A program made the position numbers and the translations under genes. From an uncultured Sutterella sp. (GTDB taxonomy: Bacteria > Pseudomonadota > Gammaproteobacteria > Burkholderiales > Burkholderiaceae_F), in NCBI GenBank assembly GCA_905206345.1, contig CAJLGW010000074.1, positions 1-8,205 on the forward strand: a stretch of DNA of 8,205 nucleotides, written 5' to 3'. Positions 1 through 6,193 of the stretch are shown here, one piece after another. The notes beneath the pieces were generated by a model. That model saw only the letters and a list, made by a program, of their open reading frames with translations, had not been told where the DNA came from and did not search any database. Within the stretch, counting starts at the first letter, position 1; every line of letters starts with the position of its first letter.

Positions 1-128
1 CTTTTTTTATATGTTTAAAAATTTCATCTGCAAAATTATTTTGGACAGTAGTGGTAGAAATTAATAATAAAAAGAAGAAAGCGACAAGAAGAGTGAAAAC
101 TAACGGATTCTGACGAATTATGAGCCAT
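1..128 (-). pseudogene. Possible divergent gene start with a frameshift (partial membrane/secreted protein)
   Basis: On the minus strand an ATG at 128-126 is preceded by an AAAAAAGG-like ribosome site with about 7 nt spacing. Its own frame closes after only 30 codons. The +1 frame, entered right after the ATG, stays open to the window edge and encodes a typical N-terminal hydrophobic segment (NPLVFTLLVAFFFLLLIS), then TTTVQNNFADEIF. Removing one G of the ATGG at the start would join the ATG to this frame. The hydrophobic frame has no ATG, GTG or TTG of its own after its upstream stop at 181-179. I infer the start of a divergent membrane or exported protein carrying a one-base frameshift or sequencing error. 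It could also be chance in AT-rich DNA. The protein family cannot be named from about 40 residues. Confidence 0.3.
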
Positions 129-141
129 TTGATCGCCTTTT

Positions 142-168
142 TTGAATCCGATGTGTTATGTTTATAAG
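142..168 (+). promoter_or_regulatory. Candidate sigma-70 promoter for kdsA
   Basis: TTGAAT at 142-147 and TATAAG at 163-168 resemble -35 and -10 boxes, separated by 15 bp, which is short. The predicted start near 175 would leave an untranslated leader of about 25 nt with the AGGG ribosome site at 191-194. This is matched by eye only. The kdsA cluster may also be read through from a gene outside the window. Confidence 0.3.
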
Positions 169-200
169 TTAGTACTTTTATCTAGTTTGAAGGGCTCAAA

Positions 201-1052
201 ATGAAACTCTGTGGCTTTGATGTGGGTTTAGATCAGCCGATTTTCTTGATGGCTGGTCCCTGTGTGATCGAAAGCGAGCAAATGGTGCTCGATATCGCCA
301 AAGAAATGAAGGCCATCTGTGATGACCTCGGTATCCACTATATCTTTAAGGCCAGCTACGATAAAGCCAATCGTACGTCCGGTCATAGCTTCCGCGGTCC
401 CGGCATTGAAGACGGGTTAAAACTCTTGGCCCACGTTCGTGAAACGGTGGGTGTGCCGGTGGTCACCGACGTTCATACGGCCCAAGACGTGCCGATGGTG
501 GCGCAATATGTGGATGTGTTACAAACGCCTGCTTTCTTGTGCCGTCAAACGGACTTTATCCGTGCTTGCGCTCAATCGGGCAAACCCGTCAATATTAAAA
601 AGGGTCAATTCTTGTCGCCGCATGACATGAAAAACGTGATCGAAAAGGCCCGAGAAGCCGCCCGCGAAGTGGGTTTGGATGAAGATATGTTCATGGCCTG
701 CGAGCGTGGCGCAAGTTTTGGTTACGGTAACTTAGTAAGCGACATGCGTTCGTTAGCAATCATGCGTGAAACGGGTGCTCCGGTTGTTTTTGATGCCACG
801 CACTCGGTGCAATTGCCCGGTGGCAACGGTACGAGTTCGGGCGGCTGCCGTGCGCATGTGCCGGTTTTGTCTCGAGCAGCTGTCGGTGTGGGGATTGCCG
901 GACTCTTTATGGAAACGCATCCTAATCCGAGTTGTGCTAAGAGTGACGGTCCCAACATGGTGCCGTTGGCTCGTATGCATGATTTATTGGAAAGTTTGGT
1001 GGCGATTGACCGTGTGGTGAAGGCTCGCCCCTTCTTAGAAAACGATTTTTAG
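201..1052 (+). CDS. kdsA: 3-deoxy-8-phosphooctulonate synthase (Kdo-8-P synthase)
   Basis: Cytosolic enzyme that condenses phosphoenolpyruvate with arabinose 5-phosphate to give Kdo 8-phosphate, the precursor of the Kdo sugars in the LPS inner core. The 283-residue length is normal for the family. Visible hallmarks are the N-terminal MAGPCVIES strand (17-25), the substrate loop FKASYDKANRTS (49-60), NIKKGQFLSP (131-140), CERG (167-170), FDATHS (197-202) and SDGPN (248-252). Cys21, His201, Glu238 and Asp249 correspond to the metal ligands of the metal-dependent (Aquifex-type) class. E. coli-type metal-independent enzymes carry Asn in place of Cys21 and CDGPS in place of SDGPN. The start is supported by AGGG at 191-194, six bases before the ATG. 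It is the first gene of kdsA-eno-ftsB. In many betaproteobacteria pyrG precedes kdsA, but here it is not in the upstream 200 bp. Confidence 0.97.
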   Translation: MKLCGFDVGLDQPIFLMAGPCVIESEQMVLDIAKEMKAICDDLGIHYIFKASYDKANRTSGHSFRGPGIEDGLKLLAHVRETVGVPVVTDVHTAQDVPMVAQYVDVLQTPAFLCRQTDFIRACAQSGKPVNIKKGQFLSPHDMKNVIEKAREAAREVGLDEDMFMACERGASFGYGNLVSDMRSLAIMRETGAPVVFDATHSVQLPGGNGTSSGGCRAHVPVLSRAAVGVGIAGLFMETHPNPSCAKSDGPNMVPLARMHDLLESLVAIDRVVKARPFLENDF

Positions 1053-1060
1053 TTACAATG

Positions 1061-1123
1061 GCGGGCAAGGACTGGGGTCTGAACCCGCTTCTATTTTTTG
1101 TTTCGCGCATGCTTTTGTGCGTG
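1061..1123 (+). promoter_or_regulatory. Structured kdsA-eno spacer (possible attenuator or eno leader)
   Basis: The 102-bp gap between kdsA and eno holds two possible RNA hairpins. In the first, GCGGG (1061-1065) can pair with CCCGC (1084-1088), or GGGT (1075-1078) with ACCC (1083-1086). A T-run follows at 1094-1099, but not immediately. In the second, CGCGCA (1104-1109) pairs with TGCGTG (1118-1123), with one G-U pair and an 8-nt loop. The first could act as a weak terminator or attenuator that separates eno expression from kdsA. Neither is strong, and I see no clear separate eno promoter. Confidence 0.25.
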
Positions 1124-1140
1124 TCTAATCTTCTTAATTT

Positions 1141-1145
1141 GGGGA
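1141..1145 (+). promoter_or_regulatory. Ribosome binding site that decides the eno start
   Basis: GGGGA lies nine bases before the ATG at 1155, a normal spacing. It directly abuts the alternative in-frame ATG at 1146 and lies downstream of the ATG at 1098. The site therefore supports 1155 as the initiation codon. Confidence 0.6.
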
Positions 1146-1154
1146 ATGAAAAAC

Positions 1155-2447
1155 ATGTCTACGATCAATGCCATTATTGCTCGTGAAGTTTTAGATAGCC
1201 GCGGCAACCCGACGGTTGAATGCGATGTCTATTTGGATTGCGGTATTTGCGGCCGTGCCGCAGTGCCCTCTGGTGCCTCCACGGGTATTCGCGAAGCACT
1301 TGAATTGCGCGATAAAGATGAACGTTATTGCGGCAAAGGCGTGATGACGGCTATCGAAAATGTCCACGCTAAGATTAACCCCGCTTTGATCGGTTTCGAT
1401 GTGACGCAACAAGCCAGCATCGATATGCAAATGATCGAATTGGACGGTACGGAAAATAAGAACAACTTGGGCGCCAACGCTATGTTGGGTGTTTCCATGG
1501 CTTGCGCTCGTGCTGCCGCTCAATTTACCGAACAATCCCTCTATCGCTATTTGGGCGGTATGGGCGCTGTTCAAATGCCGGTTCCGATGATGAACGTCAT
1601 CAACGGCGGCGCACACGCTAACAACAACTTGGACATCCAAGAATTCATGATCATCCCGTTGGGCGCTCCGAGCTTCCGTGAAGCCGTCCGCTACGGTGCT
1701 GAAACGTTCCATGCCTTAAAGAAGATCATCAACTCTCGTGGCATGAGTACGGCCGTGGGTGATGAAGGTGGTTTTGCTCCTAATATCGATAGCCACGAAG
1801 AAGCCATCGAATTGATTATTGAAGCCATTAAGGCTGCTGGTTACGAACCGGGTAAGGACATTGCCATTGGTTTGGACTGCGCTGCTAGCGAATTCTACGA
1901 AGACGGCAAGTACGTTCAAAAGGGCCAAGGTAAGACCTATACGGCCGAAGAATGGATTGAAGTCTTGGAAGCTTGGGTTAAGAAGTACCCGATCATCTCC
2001 ATCGAAGACGGTATGGCTGAAGTCGACTGGGAAGGTTGGAAGAAGTTGACGCAAGCTTTGGGCCGTCGTGTCCAATTGGTGGGCGATGACTTGTTTGTGA
2101 CGAACCCGACGATTTTGCGTGAAGGCATCGAAAAGGGTGTGGCTAACTCCATTTTGATTAAGGTTAACCAAATCGGTACGTTGTCCGAAACGTTGGCCGC
2201 TATTGAAATGGCTAAGCGCGCCGGTTACTCCGTTGTTGTGTCTCACCGCTCCGGTGAAACTGAAGACAGCTTCATCGCTGACTTGGCCGTGGCTGTGAAC
2301 GCCGGTCAAATCAAGACGGGTTCCATGAGCCGTAGCGACCGTATCGCCAAGTACAACCAATTGCTTCGCATTGAAGAAGAACTTGACGATCAAGCAGTTT
2401 ATCCGGGCCGCGATGCATTCTATTGCATTAAGGAATGGAACATCTAA
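1155..2447 (+). CDS. eno: Enolase (phosphopyruvate hydratase)
   Basis: Converts 2-phosphoglycerate to phosphoenolpyruvate in glycolysis and gluconeogenesis. It is cytosolic, and in many proteobacteria enolase is also an RNA degradosome partner. From the ATG at 1155 the protein has 430 residues, the family's usual length, and starts MSTINAIIAREVLDSRGNPT. The open frame reaches back to an ATG at 1098, but those 19 extra residues have no enolase counterpart. Visible are the flexible loop PSGASTG (38-44), MNVINGGAHA (146-155), QEF with Glu163, GDEGG with catalytic Glu204, the Mg ligands Asp241, Glu284 and Asp311, the proton-abstracting Lys336 in LIKVNQIG, and the SHRSGETED signature (363-371). 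All key residues are present. Its product PEP is a substrate of KdsA next door. Leucine is nearly always TTG, as expected for a highly expressed gene in this genome. Confidence 0.98.
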   Translation: MSTINAIIAREVLDSRGNPTVECDVYLDCGICGRAAVPSGASTGIREALELRDKDERYCGKGVMTAIENVHAKINPALIGFDVTQQASIDMQMIELDGTENKNNLGANAMLGVSMACARAAAQFTEQSLYRYLGGMGAVQMPVPMMNVINGGAHANNNLDIQEFMIIPLGAPSFREAVRYGAETFHALKKIINSRGMSTAVGDEGGFAPNIDSHEEAIELIIEAIKAAGYEPGKDIAIGLDCAASEFYEDGKYVQKGQGKTYTAEEWIEVLEAWVKKYPIISIEDGMAEVDWEGWKKLTQALGRRVQLVGDDLFVTNPTILREGIEKGVANSILIKVNQIGTLSETLAAIEMAKRAGYSVVVSHRSGETEDSFIADLAVAVNAGQIKTGSMSRSDRIAKYNQLLRIEEELDDQAVYPGRDAFYCIKEWNI

Positions 2448-2467
2448 CGTTAATTAAAAAACGTTAG
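2444..2467 (+). promoter_or_regulatory. Intercistronic hairpin at the eno stop, before ftsB
   Basis: CTAACGTT (2444-2451) and AACGTTAG (2460-2467) form a perfect 8-bp inverted repeat around an 8-nt A/T loop, with the eno stop codon inside the left arm. No T-run follows, so it is not a standard intrinsic terminator. The right arm runs into the purine-rich AGGAAAG (2466-2472) ahead of ftsB. It could protect the eno mRNA end or lower ftsB translation; both roles are inference. Confidence 0.45.
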
Positions 2468-2484
2468 GAAAGTAGAGCCCCGAC

Positions 2485-2868
2485 ATGATAACTCCGAAGC
2501 GAATTTTGATTCTCCTTTGCGGGTTATGCCTGTTGGGGCTTTATACATTGATTTTCGGACAAGGCGGCTACGTTCGAATGTTTACGCTCGCCGAAGATTT
2601 GGCGTTGTTGCAAGACGATAACCGTGAAGTTCGAGAAGACAATGAACGCATGTCTGCGGAATTAAAGTCCTTGCAAACAGGGCTGGGAGCCATTGAAGAG
2701 CGTGCTCGCTATGACTTAAATATGGTGCGAGCCGGTGAAGTGTTGTTCCGTATTCAACGTCCGCAAAAGACACTGCCGGGCACTGAGATCCCGGCAGATA
2801 TCATCAACGATCCGTTGTACAACCCCAACGCTAAAGAGCCGTCGGGCGATGTACAACCGTTACTTTAG
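2485..2868 (+). CDS. ftsB: Cell division protein FtsB
   Basis: Small bitopic inner-membrane protein of the divisome. With FtsL and FtsQ it forms the complex that activates septal peptidoglycan synthesis by FtsW/FtsI. The 127-residue protein has a short cytoplasmic start (MITPKR), one transmembrane helix at about 7-24, the short linker FGQGGYV, and a coiled coil at about 36-68 rich in Asp, Glu and Arg. It then has the conserved ERARYDLNMVRAGEVLFRI segment (71-89), which matches the ERARNELSMTRPGE region of E. coli FtsB. A tail of about 35 residues rich in Pro, Asp and Asn follows. It lies 37 bp after eno, the usual betaproteobacterial order, and probably shares its transcript. Purine-rich AGGAAAGTAGAG at 2466-2477 is the likely ribosome site. 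Its stop overlaps the stop of the convergent gene by 3 to 4 bases. Confidence 0.93.
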   Translation: MITPKRILILLCGLCLLGLYTLIFGQGGYVRMFTLAEDLALLQDDNREVREDNERMSAELKSLQTGLGAIEERARYDLNMVRAGEVLFRIQRPQKTLPGTEIPADIINDPLYNPNAKEPSGDVQPLL

Positions 2869-3848
2869 TTAACGCTGGTGGGCGTCATTCCAGAGGCCTT
2901 GCCATTAACGTCAAACTCCACTTGGCGCTTCAATTTATAAAGCACCTTATTGAGAATCTCATCTTTGGCGAGAGGTTCAATTGTCTTAAGGGTTTCGCCC
3001 GTTTTTTCATTTTCTAATTCGCTGTACATCCAAAAGTTTTCTTTATCGGTGTAAAGCGTCAGATTTTCGATGGATTCGAAATTGGCGATGCACTTAAAGG
3101 AGAATAGACGCGCCCATTGTTTGCGAAGCGAAGTTTGGTCGGAAAGTTCTAATTTCACCGATTCCAACTTAAGGGAATTGATATGATCGTCCGTTAACCA
3201 TTCCGTGACGGCATTGGTGATTTTTTGGAGCATTTTCTCTAACTTGTCTTCCGAGAACGCCATTTCAGGCGCCTCCCCCATGCCTTGCGGTTGACGGATA
3301 AGTTTTTCAGCTTCAGTGATGAGAAAACGAGGATCAAAATCCAAAAGTTGATCAATCAATTCATCACGCGTGTAGACCTGGATTTTGCCGGTTTCGGCAT
3401 CCATGCTTAACAAAACGTGATAGAGAAAATTAAACAGCCAAAGGGTTTGGCCTTCGGGTTTTACGTAAAAATCTCCGTGGCGTAAACCGCCTTGAACCTT
3501 CTCGGGCAAAATCTGCTCAACAACATCTTCAAGGGCAATACGCGTTTGATCGACATTACCTTCGGTGTCAACATGACCTGTGTAGAAATAATATTCACCG
3601 TCGATGCGGGCTTTAAAGCCAAAGCCCACGATTTGATCGGTCATATTTTTTTGATTTCTAAAGTCATCGACGATACGAGCGAGGTTATTTAATAAACGCT
3701 TTTCACTAAAGCCAGTGATGGGGTAACCCCCATTAAGGTTTAGAGACAAGAGGTTACCGAGAAAGTGAAAATAACCCGCCAGGGGCTTATGAGAAAAGCC
3801 CCAGCCCATTACGTCGTTGTTGTGGACATCAAAGAAATGTGTTGCCAT
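2865..3848 (-). CDS. Hypothetical protein translationally coupled to hslO
   Basis: I do not recognise this 327-residue protein. It has no signal peptide and no transmembrane helix, so it is probably cytosolic. It is strongly charged, with one cysteine (Cys253) and many aromatic residues. It starts MATHFFDVHNNDVMGWGF. A beta-rich stretch KARIDGEYYFYTGHVDTEG lies at 79-97 and a hydrophobic LWLFNFLYHVLLSM at 136-149. Next comes a charged helical region (about 160-222), then an aromatic FWMYSELENEKTG (272-284) and a C-terminal charged helix/strand. The aromatic hairpin followed by an acidic helix occurs near 85-117 and again near 270-305, a faint hint of a duplicated domain. Its ATG shares a base with the hslO stop (TAATG), with only weak AAGAAAG upstream, so ribosomes finishing hslO probably re-initiate here. 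It is the last gene of the leftward unit. The frame is long and open, with composition like its neighbours, so it is very likely a real gene. Confidence 0.85.
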   Translation of the reverse strand: MATHFFDVHNNDVMGWGFSHKPLAGYFHFLGNLLSLNLNGGYPITGFSEKRLLNNLARIVDDFRNQKNMTDQIVGFGFKARIDGEYYFYTGHVDTEGNVDQTRIALEDVVEQILPEKVQGGLRHGDFYVKPEGQTLWLFNFLYHVLLSMDAETGKIQVYTRDELIDQLLDFDPRFLITEAEKLIRQPQGMGEAPEMAFSEDKLEKMLQKITNAVTEWLTDDHINSLKLESVKLELSDQTSLRKQWARLFSFKCIANFESIENLTLYTDKENFWMYSELENEKTGETLKTIEPLAKDEILNKVLYKLKRQVEFDVNGKASGMTPTSVN

Positions 3849-4747
3849 TAGTTTGCGTCTTTCTTGTTGTGGTTAAAGAGAGTGTGTAAATCGTCAATCG
3901 AGAATTTTTCGCTTTTGCCGCAGAAGTCACACGTGACTTCCAAGCCGCCGTGTTCTTGGCAGGCTTGAAGGGCTTCGACTTCGCCTAAATTCAAAATCAT
4001 GGCTTCGACACGCTCACGAGAGCACGTACAGGCAAAGCGAGGTTCTTGTTCTTCAAAGTATTGCGGCTTTTCTTCCCAGAATAAACGGTGAGCGATTTCT
4101 TTAGCCGGAAGCGTCAAAAGCTCTTCGTCTTTAATGGTGTCAGCCAACGTTTCAATGCGATTGAGGGCTTCCGGGTCATCGACAATGCCTTCGTCCTTAC
4201 CGCCAAATCCAGGCATCTTTTGGATTAAAAGACCGCCGATATTGTTTTCATCGGCCGCTAACCATAAGCGCGTGTGAATTTGTTCTGACTGTTGCATATA
4301 AAGCTCAAGCCCTTGAGCAATGGAGTCGCCTGCCAAAGACACAACGCCTTGGTAGAGAGGTTCGCCTTCGCGACGATCCTTCGGATCGAGCATGATGGCA
4401 CAACGTCCACCGCCGTTGACGTTAATTAAATCCTTGGTTGTAGCGTCGGCAGCCACCACGGCATCGTGTTGCAACTTGGCAGAAGCTCGAACCATTAAGC
4501 CATTACGGACTTCGACAATGGCTAAACGTACAGGGCCGTCACCTTGCACTTGCATGATGAGAGAACCCTCGAATTTAATGGAACTGGCCAATAACAAAGC
4601 CCCTGCCGTCATTTCGCCCAAAAGGTGAGTGACCGGCAGCGGATAGTGTCGGAATTCTCGCATGGCTTTCCATGCCGTATTCAAACGAACAACGGCTCCT
4701 TTAACAGGGGTCGGTGTGAAGATAAAACGTAAAATGGAATCGTTCAT
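3848..4747 (-). CDS. hslO: Hsp33 redox-regulated chaperone
   Basis: Cytosolic holdase that protects unfolding proteins during oxidative stress. In the reduced state four cysteines hold zinc and the protein is inactive; oxidation releases zinc and exposes the client-binding surface. The 299 residues match the family. The N-terminal domain includes FRHYPLPVTHLLGEM (32-46) and MQVQGDGPVRLAIVEV (65-80). The C-terminal switch has CTC (Cys240, Cys242) and CDFC (Cys273, Cys276), the CXC...CXXC zinc motif with the same 31-residue gap as E. coli Hsp33. There is an extra cysteine at 263 inside the zinc domain and another at 116. AGAAAGG about nine bases before the ATG supports the start. It begins 15 bp after the carbonic anhydrase family gene stop and overlaps the following unknown gene by one base, so the three form an operon. 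Confidence 0.96.
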   Translation of the reverse strand: MNDSILRFIFTPTPVKGAVVRLNTAWKAMREFRHYPLPVTHLLGEMTAGALLLASSIKFEGSLIMQVQGDGPVRLAIVEVRNGLMVRASAKLQHDAVVAADATTKDLINVNGGGRCAIMLDPKDRREGEPLYQGVVSLAGDSIAQGLELYMQQSEQIHTRLWLAADENNIGGLLIQKMPGFGGKDEGIVDDPEALNRIETLADTIKDEELLTLPAKEIAHRLFWEEKPQYFEEQEPRFACTCSRERVEAMILNLGEVEALQACQEHGGLEVTCDFCGKSEKFSIDDLHTLFNHNKKDAN

Positions 4748-4762
4748 TTGTTGTAGCCTTTC

Positions 4763-5284
4763 TTAAATTTCTTTCGTCAACGCTTGGTACTCTTTAGCAC
4801 GCTCAATGTAGTGATTGGCGTTTTTCTCAATCAAGGCCTTTTCTTCGGGCGTTAATGATCGTACAACGCGAGCAGGCGTTCCCAAAAGCAAAACACCTTC
4901 GGGGAATTCTTTGTTTTCTGCTACGAGCGCACCAGCACCTACTAATGTATAAGGCGCTATTTTCGCACGATTAAGGACAATTGCACCCATGCCAATTAAA
5001 GAATTGTCACCAATTGTACAGCTGTGCAAAATGGCGCCATGACCAACCGTCACATTACGACCAATCTCAAGCGGTAAATCTGGGTCATTATGTAAAACGG
5101 CGTTGTCTTGAATGTTGGAGTTTTCTCCTACCATAATGGCGGCCTCATCACCTCGGATGCTCGCTCCCGGCCACACACTGACGTTGTCTTTTAAGGTGAC
5201 ATCGGCCGCGATGGTGGCAGTCGGGGCACAGTAAACGGAGTCGGAGAGCTTTGGTTTTTTGTCTCCAATTGCAAAAACGGGCAT
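4763..5284 (-). CDS. Gamma-class carbonic anhydrase family protein (left-handed beta-helix)
   Basis: Member of the YrdA/PaaY/CaiE branch of gamma carbonic anhydrase-like proteins, trimers of left-handed beta-helices that bind a metal between subunits. The 173 residues show hexapeptide repeats across about 20-120 (for example APTATIAADVTLKDNVSVWPG) and then a C-terminal helix that packs on the helix core. The metal-ligand histidines are His65 (VLHND), His82 and His87 (VGHGAILHS). The conserved IRGDEAAI (43-50), NIQDNAVLH (57-65) and LLGTPARVVR (133-142) segments are present. A working metal site is therefore likely, but true carbonic anhydrase activity varies in this branch and cannot be read from sequence. 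It is the first gene of the leftward operon with hslO. The ATG follows GAGCGAG at about 8 bases. It diverges from the PHP gene. Confidence 0.93.
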   Translation of the reverse strand: MPVFAIGDKKPKLSDSVYCAPTATIAADVTLKDNVSVWPGASIRGDEAAIMVGENSNIQDNAVLHNDPDLPLEIGRNVTVGHGAILHSCTIGDNSLIGMGAIVLNRAKIAPYTLVGAGALVAENKEFPEGVLLLGTPARVVRSLTPEEKALIEKNANHYIERAKEYQALTKEI

Positions 5285-5342
5285 AGATGTTCTCGCTCTT
5301 GTTAAAATTCGGAATCAGAGTTCCCAATTGTACGGTTTTGTT
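5285..5342. promoter_or_regulatory. Divergent promoter region between the carbonic anhydrase and PHP genes
   Basis: These 58 bp separate two divergent transcription units, so promoters for at least one must lie here or reach into the flanking genes. Rightward, TAAAAT at 5303-5308 is a fair -10 box without a convincing -35. Leftward, TTGGGA and TAACAA on the minus strand are spaced by 17 bp but match poorly. A small imperfect dyad, GGAA(5311-5314)/TTCC(5321-5324), lies between them. The region is assigned by layout more than by clear motifs. Confidence 0.35.
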
Positions 5343-6176
5343 ATGAGAATGGATTTACATCTGCACTCAACGGCAAGTGACGGCGTTAAAAGTCCGGTTG
5401 AAGTTGTGGAGATGGCGCATAAAAATGGTGTTGAAGTGATGGCATTGACCGACCACGACACGGTGGCCGGCCTTCGTCAGGCACGTAAACGTGCCCAAGA
5501 ATTAGGGATTCGTTTTATCGATGGGGTGGAATTATCTGTCACTTGGTCAGGCAAAACGATTCATGTGGTTTGCTTGGCTCCCAAGAAGATGGACGCTTTT
5601 GAGGCGTTAACTGTCAAACTTTGTCAAATGCGTGATGAGCGAGCTCGAGCCATGGCCGCTAAATTTGATGCGATGGGTATTTACAATACCTACGAGCAAG
5701 CATTGGAATTGGCGGGCAATCCCTTGAATTTATCGCGTCGCCACTTTGCTCTTGCCTTGGTGCAACGAGGTACGGTCGGCACGGAAGATGCGGCCTTTGA
5801 TCGCTATCTTAAAGATGACGGTTGTGCTTTCGTGAAGACCAACTGGATGAGTTTAAGTGAGGCAATGACGCTTATCCGCGAAACGGGGGGTATCGCCGTG
5901 ATGGCACATCCTGGTCGCTACACCTTTCCTGAAGGTAAAACAACGTACGATTTACTGACAGAATTTAAGGCGTTGGGTGGTGACGTCATTGAAGTGACGA
6001 CGGGAAGTCATTTCAGTGAAGAAAATGAGCGTTATACTCGCGTTGCCGTCAATATGGGCTTTTGGGCAAGTACGGGTAGCGACTATCATGGCTCTAAACC
6101 CGGTCGACCGGAGCCTGGCATGCAAGAACCCCTGCCTGCATACTTACCGACAGTTTTAGAACTTATTAAAGAGTAA
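5343..6176 (+). CDS. PHP-domain phosphoesterase (RNase AM / 3',5'-nucleotide bisphosphate phosphatase type)
   Basis: PHP-domain metal hydrolase of the YciV/TrpH family. Characterised members (E. coli RNase AM/YciV, Chromobacterium CV1693) remove the 3'-phosphate of 3',5'-bisphosphonucleotides such as pAp and trim RNA 5' to 3'. That role is transferred by family. From the ATG at 5343 the protein has 277 residues. Metal-site motifs are HLHSTASDG (His6, His8, Asp13), TDHDT (36-40), Glu63 in GVEL, His74, His134, MAHPGR (His189) and GSDYHG (Asp247, His249), the full PHP set. The frame is open back to 5259, but that would add 28 residues before the HxH motif and run into the divergent gene, so I reject it. 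An ATG at 5349 is also possible. No good ribosome site precedes either ATG. The M50 protease gene follows after 17 bp, likely in one operon. Confidence 0.93.
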   Translation: MRMDLHLHSTASDGVKSPVEVVEMAHKNGVEVMALTDHDTVAGLRQARKRAQELGIRFIDGVELSVTWSGKTIHVVCLAPKKMDAFEALTVKLCQMRDERARAMAAKFDAMGIYNTYEQALELAGNPLNLSRRHFALALVQRGTVGTEDAAFDRYLKDDGCAFVKTNWMSLSEAMTLIRETGGIAVMAHPGRYTFPEGKTTYDLLTEFKALGGDVIEVTTGSHFSEENERYTRVAVNMGFWASTGSDYHGSKPGRPEPGMQEPLPAYLPTVLELIKE

Positions 6177-6193
6177 AAGAAAGAAGAATCAAA

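Noticed and set aside
439..1020. Shadow open frames on both strands within kdsA
   Set aside because: They are short, Trp/Arg-rich or otherwise unnatural in composition, and lie entirely inside the clear KdsA frame.
1098..1154. N-terminal extension of enolase by 19 residues
   Set aside because: The residues are Cys/Phe-rich, unlike any enolase N-terminus, and cover the spacer hairpin. The GGGGA site favours 1155.
1191..2393. Two long minus-strand open frames (173 and 225 codons) opposite eno
   Set aside because: They mirror enolase codons, and their translations have low-complexity His/Thr/Asn-rich composition with no recognisable domain. Enolase on the plus strand is certain.
5259..5342. 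N-terminal extension of the PHP protein by 28 residues
   Set aside because: It would overlap the start of the divergent carbonic anhydrase gene and place non-family residues ahead of the HLHS motif.
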